Source of the DNA: Nocardia sp. SYP-A9097
Lineage (GTDB): Bacteria > Actinomycetota > Actinomycetes > Mycobacteriales > Mycobacteriaceae
Assembly: GCF_009649815.1 (NCBI RefSeq)
Contig: NZ_WJIC01000023.1
Span: 1-64,000, forward strand
Length of the DNA: 64,000 nt
Direction of reading: 5' to 3'
Shown: piece after piece, positions 33,579 through 41,847 of the stretch
Layout: each line of letters starts with the position of its first letter
Position numbering within the stretch: the first letter of the stretch is position 1
Made by a program: the position numbers and the translations under genes
The notes under the pieces: generated by a model
Seen by the model: the letters and a program-made list of their open reading frames with translations, nothing else
What the model was told of the DNA's origin: nothing
The model's database searches: none

Positions 33579-34455
33579 GGTCGATTCTGGGCAGCGGCAG
33601 GGTGGGCGGCGCGGGCAGCTCCGACCGCTTCAGTCGCAGCGTCGGCGGCCCCGGCCGGAACAGGGGCAGTGTCGGCGCGGGATCCGCGATGCGCCGATCC
33701 TTGGCGGGCAGCCGGTAGAAGGCCCGCGCATTGTCTTCCAGCACCATATTCAGGTCATGGCCGACGGCATCGGAGATGATCCGGATATCGGAGTCCAGGA
33801 ATGGCCGCCCGGCCCGGGTGCCCGGTAGATCGGATCCGAACATGAGTGCCTCGGGATTCACCGCATGCACCTTGCGCAGCGCCCTGCCCGCGTTCATGGC
33901 GACCCGCCCGAAGCCCGAGGCCTTCACCTTGGCCCCGCGATCGACCAGATTCAGCAGGTACGGCAGGCATTCGTCGGACATGCCCATGTGATCGATGGAC
34001 AGCTTCGGCAGTTTGGTGATGACCGGTTCCAGCGAACCCAGCATGGACCCGTCGATATACAGCTCCACATGCCATCCGGCCAGCTCATAGGCGCGCAAAG
34101 CGAGCATGGTGAGCCCGACGATATCGCCGCCCGCCCGCTTGAAATTGAAGCGCACCGCGCGCACGCCCGCGCGGTCGAGCTCCAGAATCTCCGCGTCGGT
34201 GGCGTCCTCGTTCAGATTGACGACGCCGACCCAGCCCTCGCCCAATTCGGCGAGGGCGGCCCGGAGATAACTGGTATCGGTGCCCTGGAAGGACCCGCTG
34301 ACCACCGCGCCACCGTCGATATCGAAGCGCCGCATGCGGCGTCGATAGTCGGCGATGGTGTACGGGTCGGGCAGGTAGCCCTCGTTCTCGGCCAGCGGGA
34401 ACCGCGGGTCGAAGATGTGGAGATGGGCATCGAACACGTGATCAGCATGCCTCAC
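33565..34455 (-). CDS. amidohydrolase-family (PF04909-type) TIM-barrel hydrolase
   Basis: A 296-aa protein. It has the N-terminal metal motif FDAHLHIFDPRFPL (HxH), the strand-4/5 region VRAVRFNFKRAGGD, LSIDHMGMSD (metal-ligand His) and the C-terminal MFGSDLPGTRAGRPF with the catalytic Asp. The set fits the amidohydrolase-2 group, which includes 2-pyrone-4,6-dicarboxylate lactonase. The C-terminal ~45 residues are Pro/Leu-rich and disordered-looking. The substrate cannot be named. Its 3' end overlaps the DUF456 gene. fprA lies 58 nt upstream on the same strand. Confidence 0.82.
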   Translation of the reverse strand: MRHADHVFDAHLHIFDPRFPLAENEGYLPDPYTIADYRRRMRRFDIDGGAVVSGSFQGTDTSYLRAALAELGEGWVGVVNLNEDATDAEILELDRAGVRAVRFNFKRAGGDIVGLTMLALRAYELAGWHVELYIDGSMLGSLEPVITKLPKLSIDHMGMSDECLPYLLNLVDRGAKVKASGFGRVAMNAGRALRKVHAVNPEALMFGSDLPGTRAGRPFLDSDIRIISDAVGHDLNMVLEDNARAFYRLPAKDRRIADPAPTLPLFRPGPPTLRLKRSELPAPPTLPLPRIDPRSL

Positions 34456-34513
34456 AACGGTGACAAGTGCGGAAGACCTTGTCCAGCTGTCGGATTGGGC
34501 CAGGTCAGGTAGG

Positions 34514-35902
34514 TCAGGACACCTTGTCCGGCTCGCTGGCGCGGAGCATGTCCTCGCGCTCGACGACCTTCACCCGCTCGCGGCCCTCGGGCTCGCCCAG
34601 GGCGCGCTCATGCGCGTCCAGGCGGTACCAGCCGGCCCAGGTGGTGAAGGGGACGCCCTTGTCCTCCAGGAATTTGGTGACCGCGTCCAGCTCCGGCTCG
34701 GCGGCCGGGGTGAAGTTGGCGGCGTCGTCGAGCAGGCAGGCGATGGTCTCGTTGGCGTCGCCCTTGGTGTGGCCGATGAGGCCGACCGGGCCGCGCTTGA
34801 TCCATCCGGTGACGTAGGTCTGCGGCATGAAGCGGGCCGCGCCGTCGGCGTCCTCGTCCAGCAGGACGCGTCCGGCCTCGTTCGGCACGGTGCCGGCCTG
34901 ATCGTCGAACGGCAGGGCGGGGATGTTCTGCGACAGGTAGCCGACCGCGCGGTAGACGGCGGTGACGTCGAAGTCCTTGAATTCGCCGGTGCCCTTGACG
35001 TTTCCGGTGCCATCGAGGGCGGTGCGCTCGGTGCGCAGGCCCACGACCTTGCCGTCCGCGCCGAGGATCTCGGCCGGGTTCTCGAAGAAGTGCAGGAACA
35101 GCTTGTGCGGGCGGTTGCCCACATCGCGGATCGCCCACTGCTCGAGGGTGTTGCAGATCATGTCGACCTGCTTGGAGTGCCGGCGGGCGGCCTCGGAGCC
35201 CTCGTCGTAGTCGATGTCCTCGGGGTCGACAATGACCTCGATGGTCGGCGAATGATCGAGTTCGCGCAGTTCCAGAGGGGTGAACTTGGCCTGCGCGGGA
35301 CCGCGGCGGCCGAACACGTGCACCTCGAGTGCCTTGTTCTGCTTGAGGCCCTCGTACACATTCGGCGGGATCTCGGTGGGCAGCAGTTCATCGCCGGTCT
35401 TGGCGAGTACGCGCGCCACATCCAGTGCCACATTGCCGACGCCGAGCACGGCGACCTTCTCGGCCTGCAGCGGCCAGTCGCGCGGCACGTCCGGGTGTCC
35501 GTCGTACCAGGAGACGAAGTCCGCGGCACCGTAGGAACCGTCGAGCTCGATGCCCGGGACCTCGAGCGCGCGGTCGGCGTTCGCACCGGTGGAGAAGATG
35601 ACCGCGTCGTAGAAGCGCTGCAGGTCTTCGAGATTGATATCGACGCCGTAGTCGATATTGCCGAGCAGGCGGACCTGGTCCTTGTCGAGCACCTTGTGCA
35701 GGGCGGTGATGATGCCTTTGATGCGCGGGTGGTCCGGGGCCACGCCGTAGCGGATCAGACCGAACGGCGCGGGCATCCGCTCGTACAGGTCGATGCTCAC
35801 GTCGGCGTCGGATTTCATCAACGCGTCGGCCGCGTAGATTCCGGCCGGGCCGGCGCCCACGATCGCTATACGAAGCGGGCGGGTCGCTGCTTGTTCGGTC
35901 AT
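34514..35902 (-). CDS. fprA: ferredoxin/adrenodoxin-type NADP+ reductase
   Basis: A 462-aa FAD enzyme that moves electrons between NADPH and ferredoxin, for example to support cytochromes P450. The FAD site is IAIVGAGPAGIYAADAL and the NADP site is VAVLGVGNVALDVARVLAK. FGLIRYGVAPDHPRIK and VTGWIKRGPVGLIGHTKGDA are typical of FprA (Mtb Rv3106) and adrenodoxin reductase. The length matches. The start is ATG at 35902. An IdeR-like box lies 55 nt upstream, which suggests iron-linked control. It is unusual that an iron-box match is found at this gene. Confidence 0.94.
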   Translation of the reverse strand: MTEQAATRPLRIAIVGAGPAGIYAADALMKSDADVSIDLYERMPAPFGLIRYGVAPDHPRIKGIITALHKVLDKDQVRLLGNIDYGVDINLEDLQRFYDAVIFSTGANADRALEVPGIELDGSYGAADFVSWYDGHPDVPRDWPLQAEKVAVLGVGNVALDVARVLAKTGDELLPTEIPPNVYEGLKQNKALEVHVFGRRGPAQAKFTPLELRELDHSPTIEVIVDPEDIDYDEGSEAARRHSKQVDMICNTLEQWAIRDVGNRPHKLFLHFFENPAEILGADGKVVGLRTERTALDGTGNVKGTGEFKDFDVTAVYRAVGYLSQNIPALPFDDQAGTVPNEAGRVLLDEDADGAARFMPQTYVTGWIKRGPVGLIGHTKGDANETIACLLDDAANFTPAAEPELDAVTKFLEDKGVPFTTWAGWYRLDAHERALGEPEGRERVKVVEREDMLRASEPDKVS

Positions 35903-35956
35903 TCTTGGCGCACCCTTTGGTTGAACTATTCTGCCGTCAAGTCTCAGCCGTCCTTC

Positions 35957-35975
35957 TTAGCTTAGGCTAAGTTGA
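35957..35975. promoter_or_regulatory. IdeR/DtxR-like iron box
   Basis: TTAGCTTAGGCTAAGTTGA agrees at 15 of 19 positions with the DtxR/IdeR consensus TTAGGTTAGGCTAACCTAA, including the central TTAGGCTAA. It is 55 nt upstream of fprA and about 216 nt upstream of the divergent Rv0361-like paralogue. On the fprA side a TTGACG that could be a -35 lies downstream of the box, a placement compatible with activation. The match is direct, the role is inferred. Confidence 0.6.
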
Positions 35976-36191
35976 CGCCCTGGCTTCGGGTAGTCCTCCA
36001 TTGGAATCCCCGAAGCTGCAGCGTTGCTGCGTGGTACTGCTATTCCCGCTTTCGCGCGGGAAATTGTGCTGATTCTATCGGTGGGAGGAACCCCCGCCCG
36101 CGCCGGTGCCGGTGAACAGTACGAACGCCCGGCCGCCCGGCGCACCGGTGTCGCCGTCGCTGTCACCGCCCCGACCGGGCATGATCGAGCC

Positions 36192-36629
36192 ATGACCGAC
36201 GCCGACGACCAGCATTTACGGATCGATCAGAGCAGTACCCGCAGTCTGCTGCCATTTCTGGTGGCGGCGGGCGTACTGGTGCTGGTGGTCGTCGGAATCG
36301 TGGTGGCCGCCCTGGTTTCGCCGGTTGAGAAGAATGTCACAGATTCCGACCGCCTCGCCCTGGCCTCGCGCAAGTTCCTCCAATCCCGCAGCGCCACCGG
36401 CACACTCGACGACCGCGTGGTGTGCTCGGGATTCGACGAGCAACGCTCCCCGCTCGCGCCCGCCAAGGCCGGTGACGGGACCGCGTTCGACTTCGTGAAA
36501 CTCGCGGATCCAACCCTGAACGGGGACAAGGCGACCGCTCAGGTCACCTTCAAGACCGGCGACAGGGAATCGACCTCCACCTGGCACTTCACCCACTCCG
36601 GCAGCCTCTGGCTGGTCTGCGATTCTTAG
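36192..36629 (+). CDS. single-pass membrane protein, Rv0361-like paralogue
   Basis: A 145-aa protein. A short cytosolic start (MTDADDQHLRIDQSS) is followed by one membrane helix (FLVAAGVLVLVVVGIVVAAL). The extracytoplasmic domain of about 100 residues has two Cys (VVCSGF, WLVCDS). The ending (KATAQVTFKTGD, then HFTHSGSLWLVCD) aligns with that of the large Rv0361-like protein at 15061-17505 (TAIAQATVYTEAD, then DLQHTSDGWKVCD). This makes the two proteins paralogues with very different N-termini. The ATG at 36192 is preferred. Divergent from fprA. Function unknown. Confidence 0.75.
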   Translation: MTDADDQHLRIDQSSTRSLLPFLVAAGVLVLVVVGIVVAALVSPVEKNVTDSDRLALASRKFLQSRSATGTLDDRVVCSGFDEQRSPLAPAKAGDGTAFDFVKLADPTLNGDKATAQVTFKTGDRESTSTWHFTHSGSLWLVCDS

Positions 36630-36687
36630 CCTGTACCGATGCCGAGCAGGGTTTGACAGGTGACCCCGATTTCGGTCAATCTCAACT

Positions 36688-36803
36688 CAGGTCATGAGTA
36701 CCAGCGTCAAGCCCCGGCTGGCTGGTCGGCAACCCTCCTCCGCGGTGGGGTGCTCCGGGTGACGACCTGGCCGCGCATCGGGCAACGGTGCGGCAAGTGC
36801 GGA
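36688..36803 (+). promoter_or_regulatory. SAM-IV riboswitch
   Basis: The stretch follows the SAM-IV consensus. It starts GGTCATGAGTACCAGCG, followed by TCAAGCCCCGGCTGGCTGG, CGGCAACCCTCCTCCGCGG, GGGGTGCTCCGGGTGACGAC and a final pseudoknot region with CGGCAAGTGCGG. It ends 16 nt before the rhodanese GTG. SAM-IV RNAs bind S-adenosylmethionine and switch off downstream sulfur/methionine genes in actinobacteria, which fits the rhodanese-metZ operon. Boundaries are approximate. Confidence 0.9.
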
Positions 36804-36819
36804 TTCACAGGAGGTCGAA

Positions 36820-37242
36820 GTGAGCTACGCGGGCGATATCACGCCGAAGCAGGCGTGGGAGTTGTTGCGGGACAATCCGGATGCGGTGCTGGTCGATGTG
36901 CGCACCGAAGCCGAATGGCGCTTCGTCGGCGTCCCCGACACCAGCGGTATCGGTCGGCCGACCGCGCTGATCGAATGGGTGGACACCAGCGGCACCCAGA
37001 ACACGCGGTTCGTGGACCAGCTGCGGCAGGCGCTGGGTGAGCGGGATGCGGCCTCGGAAGCGCCGGTGATCTTCATCTGCCGCTCCGGTCAGCGCTCCAT
37101 CGGTGCGGCCACCGCGGCCACCGCGCTCGGCCTGACGCCGTCCTTCAATGTTCTCGAGGGTTTCGAAGGCGCGCTCGACGCGCAGGGACACCGCGGCAGC
37201 GAAGGCTGGCGCGCCGATGGTTTGCCGTGGAGGCAGTCATGA
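36820..37242 (+). CDS. rhodanese-domain sulfurtransferase
   Basis: A 140-aa single-domain rhodanese. It has the early VLVDVRTEAEWRFVGVPD (CH2A-like region) and the active loop FICRSGQRS with the persulfide Cys87. GTG at 36820 is preceded by AGGAGG. It lies right after a SAM-IV riboswitch and overlaps metZ by 4 nt (37239-37242). It should carry sulfane sulfur, perhaps supplying or detoxifying sulfide for MetZ. Mtb metZ also has a rhodanese gene next to it, as I recall. Confidence 0.9.
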   Translation: MSYAGDITPKQAWELLRDNPDAVLVDVRTEAEWRFVGVPDTSGIGRPTALIEWVDTSGTQNTRFVDQLRQALGERDAASEAPVIFICRSGQRSIGAATAATALGLTPSFNVLEGFEGALDAQGHRGSEGWRADGLPWRQS

Positions 37243-38453
37243 TCACCGGTGGTTCGTTCGAGCGACCGCTCCCCGAGGGCGTCGGCCCCGCCACCCTGGG
37301 CGTGCGCGGTGGATTGCGCCGCTCCGGCTATGACGAGACCTCCGAGGCGCTGTTCCTCAACTCCGGTTTCGTCTACGAGAGTGCCGAAGCCGCCGAGGCC
37401 GCCTTCACCGGCGAGATCGAGCACTTCGTGTACTCGCGCTACGGCAATCCGACGGTCGCCATGTTCGAGGAGCGGCTGCGCCTGATCGACGGCGCGGAGG
37501 CATGTTTCGCCACCGCAAGCGGTATGTCCGCGGTCTTCACCGCGCTGGGCGCACTGCTCAAAGCCGGCGACCGCCTGGTGGCCGCACGCAGCCTGTTCGG
37601 CTCGTGTTTCGTTGTCGCCAACGAGATTCTGCCGCGCTGGGGTGTGGAGACCGTCTTCGTCGACGGTGAGGATCTGGCGCAGTGGGAAGAGGCGCTGTCG
37701 GTGCCCACCCAGGCGGTGTTCTTCGAGACCCCGTCCAACCCGATGCAGGCGCTGGTCGATGTGCGCGCGGTCTGCGATCTCGCGCATGCCGCGGGCGCGA
37801 AGGTGGTGCTGGACAACGTCTTCGCCACCCCGCTGCTGCAGAAGGGTTTCGAGCTCGGCGCGGATGTGCTGGTCTACTCCGGCACCAAGCACATCGACGG
37901 TCAGGGCCGAGTGCTCGGCGGTGCGATCCTGGGTTCGCAGGAGTACATCGACGGCCCGGTGAAGAACCTTATGCGCCATACCGGTCCGGCGCTGAGCCCG
38001 TTCAATGCGTGGACCCTGCTCAAGGGCCTGGAGACCATGCCCCTGCGGGTGCGCCAGTCCACCGAATCGGCCCTGCGTATCGCGGAATTCCTGGAGCAGC
38101 ACCCGGCCGTGGCCTGGGTGAAGTACCCGTTCCTGAAGTCGCACCCGCAGTACGAGCTGGCCAAGACCCAGATGTCCGGCGGCGGCACCGTGGTGACCTT
38201 CGAACTGAACGCCGCACCCGAAGAGGGCAAGAAGCGCGCCTTCGAGGTCCTCAACGGCCTGCGCATCATCGACATCTCCAACAATCTGGGCGATTCCAAG
38301 ACGCTCATCACCCATCCGGCGACCACGACGCACCGCGCCATGGGCCCGGAAGGCCGTGCCGCCATTGGTCTTTCGGACGGCGTGCTGCGTATCTCGATCG
38401 GTCTCGAGGATGTCGAGGATCTGCTCGGCGACCTGGACAAGGCGCTTAGCTGA
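37239..38453 (+). CDS. metZ: O-succinylhomoserine sulfhydrylase
   Basis: A 404-aa PLP enzyme of the Cys/Met-metabolism family that makes homocysteine from O-succinylhomoserine and sulfide. Motifs include SRYGNPTVAMFEERL, ATASGMSAVFTALGALLKAGD, FFETPSNPM and the PLP-lysine site YSGTKHIDGQGR (Lys217). LITHPATTTHRAMGPEGR closes the active site. The ATG at 37239 follows GGAGG by 5 nt and overlaps the rhodanese stop (ATGA). It is under the SAM-IV riboswitch, so methionine sufficiency should shut it off. Mtb Rv0391 is the counterpart. Confidence 0.95.
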   Translation: MITGGSFERPLPEGVGPATLGVRGGLRRSGYDETSEALFLNSGFVYESAEAAEAAFTGEIEHFVYSRYGNPTVAMFEERLRLIDGAEACFATASGMSAVFTALGALLKAGDRLVAARSLFGSCFVVANEILPRWGVETVFVDGEDLAQWEEALSVPTQAVFFETPSNPMQALVDVRAVCDLAHAAGAKVVLDNVFATPLLQKGFELGADVLVYSGTKHIDGQGRVLGGAILGSQEYIDGPVKNLMRHTGPALSPFNAWTLLKGLETMPLRVRQSTESALRIAEFLEQHPAVAWVKYPFLKSHPQYELAKTQMSGGGTVVTFELNAAPEEGKKRAFEVLNGLRIIDISNNLGDSKTLITHPATTTHRAMGPEGRAAIGLSDGVLRISIGLEDVEDLLGDLDKALS

Positions 38454-38465
38454 ACTAACCATCAT

Positions 38466-38501
38466 TGACAGCATCCTGTCATATTTGACAGGATGCTGTC
38501 A
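38466..38501. promoter_or_regulatory. quadruple TGACAG operator overlapping the DJ-1 gene start
   Basis: TGACAGCATCCTGTCA (38466-38481) and TGACAGGATGCTGTCA (38486-38501) are perfect reverse complements, and each is itself an inverted repeat TGACAG-N4-CTGTCA. The last A is the A of the ATG, and AGGA inside the right copy (38490-38493) is the likely ribosome binding site. A dimer on each copy would block initiation, and the MarR gene in the same operon is the likely binder. Confidence 0.7.
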
Positions 38502-39142
38502 TGGTTGAAACAGTGCATCTCGCCGTGTACGACACCTTCTCCGATTGGGAGACCGGATTCGCCACGGCGCATATCAATCGTGAACTCTGGCAGCGTGAGC
38601 CCGGCGAGTGGCAGGTCCGAACCGTCGGTGCCACAACGGATTCCGTTGTCTCCATGGGCGGCATGCGGGTCACGCCGGATGTCTCGCTGGACGAACTCTC
38701 CCCGGCCGACAGCGCCATGCTGATTCTGCCCGGATCGGCCACCTGGGAGGCCGGGGCGCTGACCGCGTTCGCGGACAAGGCGCGCGAGTTCCTGGCCGCC
38801 GGAGTGCCGGTGGCCGCCATCTGCGGGGCCACTTTCGGGCTGGCGAGTGCGGGCCTGCTGGATGGGCGTTCGCATACCAGTAATGCGGCGGAATACCTTG
38901 CCATGAGCGGATATTCGGGTGGCGCGTGCTTCGTTTACGAGCCCGCTGTCACCGACGGGGATCTCATTACCGCGAGCGGCACCATGCCGGTGGAGTTCGC
39001 GCGCGCCATCTTCGCCCGGCTGGAAATCTTCGAGCCGCATATCTTGGATGCCTGGTACCGGCTGTACGCGCAGAATGATCCGGCCGGATTCTTCGCCCTC
39101 GCGGAGTATGAGCAGAGCCGCGCCGCGGCCACGACGTCATGA
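38501..39142 (+). CDS. DJ-1/PfpI-family protein
   Basis: A 213-aa class I glutamine-amidotransferase-like protein. The nucleophile elbow is AAICGATFGLA with Cys108, and an early Glu (DWETGFA) matches the conserved acidic residue of DJ-1. It could be a glyoxalase III-like, chaperone or isonitrile-hydratase-like enzyme, and the sequence does not decide. ATG at 38501. Its stop overlaps the MarR gene by 4 nt, so the two are one operon. A large TGACAG palindrome overlaps the start. Confidence 0.85.
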   Translation: MVETVHLAVYDTFSDWETGFATAHINRELWQREPGEWQVRTVGATTDSVVSMGGMRVTPDVSLDELSPADSAMLILPGSATWEAGALTAFADKAREFLAAGVPVAAICGATFGLASAGLLDGRSHTSNAAEYLAMSGYSGGACFVYEPAVTDGDLITASGTMPVEFARAIFARLEIFEPHILDAWYRLYAQNDPAGFFALAEYEQSRAAATTS

Positions 39143-39585
39143 CCCGTAGCGAACAGGATCTGTTCAGTACGGCCGCGATCACGTCCTTCAAGCTGAATGG
39201 CCAATTCCTCACCATCGCAGAGGAATTGGCCAAACCGGCGGGGATCACCGCCGCCTGGTGGCAGGTGCTGGGCGCGGTACTGCACGAGCCATTGCCGGTG
39301 GCGGGGATCGCCCGGGAGATGGGCATCACCCGCCAGAGTGTGCAGCGCATCGCGGATCTGTTGGTGCAGAAGGGTTTTGCCGAGTACCGGCCGAACCCGC
39401 TGCACAAGCGCGCCAAACTCGTCGCCATCACCGAGGAGGGTCATGACGCGGTGCGGCGGATCAATCCGCAGCACGCGAAGCTGGCGGCCCGGCTCAATGC
39501 CGAGCTCGGTATCGAGCAGTTCGCCCGGATCGTGGATTCGCTCACGGCGTTGTCGGCCGCGCTCGAAGCCATCGAATCCGAGTAA
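39139..39585 (+). CDS. MarR-family regulator
   Basis: A 148-aa winged-helix regulator. The recognition part reads VAGIAREMGITRQSVQRIAD, then LVQKGFAEYRPNPLHKRAKL and VAITEEGHDAVRRI, the standard wing of MarR proteins. The N-terminal and C-terminal helices would form the dimer. ATG at 39139 overlaps the stop of the DJ-1 gene. It probably represses its own operon through the TGACAG palindromes and is released by a small ligand or electrophile. Confidence 0.9.
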   Translation: MTRSEQDLFSTAAITSFKLNGQFLTIAEELAKPAGITAAWWQVLGAVLHEPLPVAGIAREMGITRQSVQRIADLLVQKGFAEYRPNPLHKRAKLVAITEEGHDAVRRINPQHAKLAARLNAELGIEQFARIVDSLTALSAALEAIESE

Positions 39586-39597
39586 CCGCAAGATCTT

Positions 39598-40398
39598 TCA
39601 GAGTTCGAACGGGGCCTTGGTCTTGCCGACGAGTTCGGCGACCGAGTTCAGGACGGCGGTCGGGCGGTAGGGGTACTGCTCGACGGTGGCCTGGGTGGAG
39701 ATGCCGGTGGTGACCAGGATGGTGCGCATACCGGCCTCCAGGCCGGAGATGACGTCGGTGTCCATTCGGTCGCCGATCATGACGGTGGACTGCGAGTGCG
39801 CGCCGATCCGGCGCAGGGCCGAACGCATCATGAGCGGATTGGGCTTGCCCACGTAGTAGGGCTCCTTGCCGGTGGCGCGGGTGATCAGCGCCGCGACCGA
39901 ACCGGTGGCCGGCAGGATGCCCTCGCGGGACGGGCCGGTCGGATCCGGGTTGGTGGCGATGAAGCGCGCGCCGGCCGAGATCAGGCGAATCGCGGTGGTG
40001 ATGGCCTCGAACGAATAGGTGCGGGTTTCGCCGAGGACCACATAGTCCGGATGGCTGTCGGTGAGCACGTATCCGATTTCGTGCAGTGCGGTGGTGAGCC
40101 CGGATTCGCCTACGACATAGGCGGTTCCATTCGGCCGCTGGTCCTTCAGGAAGGTGGCGGTGGCCAGTGCCGAGGTCCAGATGGATTCGACGGGAATGTC
40201 GAGCCCGGTGTGCCGCAGGCGCGCCTGCAGATCACGCGCGGTGTAGATCGAATTATTGGTCAGAACCAGGAAAGGTAATCCGTTGTCGCGCAGTTCGGCC
40301 AGGAATTGGTCCGCGCCCGGCACCATGTGGTTCTCGTGCACGAGGACACCGTCCATGTCGGTGAGGTAGGACAGGATCGGTTCTTCGATAGAGGTCAC
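39598..40398 (-). CDS. HAD-IIA phosphatase, NagD-like
   Basis: A 266-aa HAD-superfamily phosphatase. Motif I is YLTDMDGVLVHE (nucleophile Asp and the Asp two residues on). Motif II is LVLTNNSIYTA. The class IIA cap lies in the middle, with ATNPDPTGPSREGILPATG. Motif III is VGKPNPLMM and motif IV VMIGDRMDTDVISG. It should dephosphorylate a small nucleotide or sugar phosphate, as for NagD. It is convergent with the MarR gene. Its 5' gap to fgd holds one copy of an inverted-repeat element. Confidence 0.92.
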   Translation of the reverse strand: MTSIEEPILSYLTDMDGVLVHENHMVPGADQFLAELRDNGLPFLVLTNNSIYTARDLQARLRHTGLDIPVESIWTSALATATFLKDQRPNGTAYVVGESGLTTALHEIGYVLTDSHPDYVVLGETRTYSFEAITTAIRLISAGARFIATNPDPTGPSREGILPATGSVAALITRATGKEPYYVGKPNPLMMRSALRRIGAHSQSTVMIGDRMDTDVISGLEAGMRTILVTTGISTQATVEQYPYRPTAVLNSVAELVGKTKAPFEL

Positions 40399-40410
40399 GG
40401 GACAGAGTCT

Positions 40411-40542
40411 AATTTGCCTCCGCTTCGCTACGGCTGTTCGCGGCCCCTGAAGTCCCTCCCTCCGCTCCTCCGCTGCGCTCCCGTGTCCGCTCCAAGCGCG
40501 GGGAGGCGGAGCGCAGTCCAGAACCGGGGCGGGCCGCGAACC
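40411..40542 (+). repeat. inverted-repeat element, copy A
   Basis: The element reads AATTTGCCTCCGC, then GTTCGCGGCC, then the core TCCCTCCCTCCGCTCCTCCG and the closing CAGTCCAGAACCGG with GGCCGCGAACC. Its outer arms GTTCGCGGCC/GGCCGCGAAC are inverted. It lies in the divergent gap between the HAD gene and fgd. It is the most diverged copy. Confidence 0.75.
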
Positions 40543-40682
40543 TTGGGGGTGAGCCCAGCTGAGGACGCCGTGCCGCGGCCACTATGGTGCGAAGTGGGCC
40601 GTAAACCGGGCCTATCCGGAACGGCAGGCGCGGGAGGTTGGCCCGCACAAACCAAGCGCAGCAAGGCGACAGGAGTGGCGCG

Positions 40683-41690
40683 GTGAAGGACCTCAAGCTC
40701 GGATTCAAGGCTTCGGCGGAGCAGTTCGGCCCCCGGGAGCTGGTGGAGATCGCGGTGGCTGCCGAACAGCACGGCATGGACAGTGCGACCGTGAGCGATC
40801 ACTTCCAACCGTGGCGGCACAATGGCGGGCACGCCCCGTTCTCGCTGGCGTGGATGGCCGCGACCGGTGAGCGCACCGAGCGCATCATGCTCGGCACCTC
40901 GGTGCTGACCCCGACCTTCCGCTACAACCCCGCGGTGATCGCGCAGGCGTTCGCCACCATGGGCTGCCTGTACCCGGATCGCATCATGCTGGGTGTGGGT
41001 TCCGGTGAGGCGCTGAACGAGATCGCCACCGGATATCAGGGCGAATGGCCGGAATTCAAGGAGCGTTTCGCGCGGCTGCGCGAGTCGGTGGATCTCATGC
41101 GCGCGCTGTGGACCGGTGAGCGCACCGACTTCGACGGCGAGTACTACAAGACCGTCGGTGCGTCGATCTACGACGTACCCGAGAACGGCATCCCGGTGTA
41201 CATCGCCGCGGGCGGCCCGGTGGTGGCCCGGTACGCGGGCCGCGCGGGTGACGGTTTCATCTGCACCTCGGGCAAGGGTATGGATCTCTACACCGAGAAG
41301 CTCATGCCCGCGGTCGCCGAGGGCGCGGCGAAGGTCGGCCGTACCGTCGAGGACATCGACCGGATGATCGAGATCAAGATCTCCTACGACACCGATCCCG
41401 AACTGGCCCTTGAGAATACGCGTTTCTGGGCTCCGCTGTCGCTGACCGCCGAGCAGAAGCACTCCATTACCGATCCCATCGAGATGGAGGCCGCCGCGGA
41501 CGCGCTGCCCATCGAGCAGATCGCCAAGCGCTGGATCGTGGCCAGCGATCCGGACGCTGCCGTCGAGCAGATCAAGCAGTACCTGGACGCGGGCCTGAAT
41601 CACCTGGTCTTCCACGCCCCCGGCCATGATCAGCTGCGCTTCCTCGAACTGTTCGAGCGCGACCTGGCCCCGCGTCTGCGCGCGCTGTAG
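40683..41690 (+). CDS. fgd: F420-dependent glucose-6-phosphate dehydrogenase
   Basis: A 335-aa TIM-barrel enzyme of the luciferase-like family that oxidises glucose 6-phosphate to 6-phosphogluconolactone and reduces coenzyme F420. It follows Mtb FGD1 (Rv0407) nearly throughout: SDHFQPWRHNGGHAPFSLAW (with active-site His and Trp), LGTSVLTPTFRYNPAVIAQA, GVGSGEALNEIATGYQGEWP and AGRAGDGFICTSGKG. GTG at 40683 has AGGAG at 40671-40675. Upstream in-frame codons are part of a repeat element. It supplies F420H2 for reductases used in redox stress. Confidence 0.96.
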   Translation: MKDLKLGFKASAEQFGPRELVEIAVAAEQHGMDSATVSDHFQPWRHNGGHAPFSLAWMAATGERTERIMLGTSVLTPTFRYNPAVIAQAFATMGCLYPDRIMLGVGSGEALNEIATGYQGEWPEFKERFARLRESVDLMRALWTGERTDFDGEYYKTVGASIYDVPENGIPVYIAAGGPVVARYAGRAGDGFICTSGKGMDLYTEKLMPAVAEGAAKVGRTVEDIDRMIEIKISYDTDPELALENTRFWAPLSLTAEQKHSITDPIEMEAAADALPIEQIAKRWIVASDPDAAVEQIKQYLDAGLNHLVFHAPGHDQLRFLELFERDLAPRLRAL

Positions 41691-41701
41691 TCATCCGGCA
41701 T

Positions 41702-41824
41702 GGTTCGCGGCCCGTCCCGCTTCTGGACTGAGTGGAGCGGGGGAGCGCACCGGAGGAGCGGAGGGAGGGAAGAAGCGGGACTCCCTGGGCCGCGAACCCG
41801 CCCGGAGCGAAGCGTAGGGCAAAT
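41702..41824 (-). repeat. inverted-repeat element, copy B
   Basis: In reverse orientation this is the same unit as copies A and C. The outer arms GGTTCGCGGCCC/GGGCCGCGAACC and inner arms TCCCGCTTCT/AGAAGCGGGA make a long two-part stem. It starts 11 nt after the fgd stop and ends 23 nt before pta, and could act as a transcription terminator. Confidence 0.8.
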
Positions 41825-41847
41825 CGGGCACAGTAGGCTCTCGGACT

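Noticed and set aside
34460..35965. A 501-aa plus-strand frame over fprA
   Set aside because: Antisense shadow; fprA has complete FAD and NADP motifs.
40428..41627. A 399-aa minus-strand frame over fgd
   Set aside because: Antisense to a highly conserved enzyme and without a recognisable fold.
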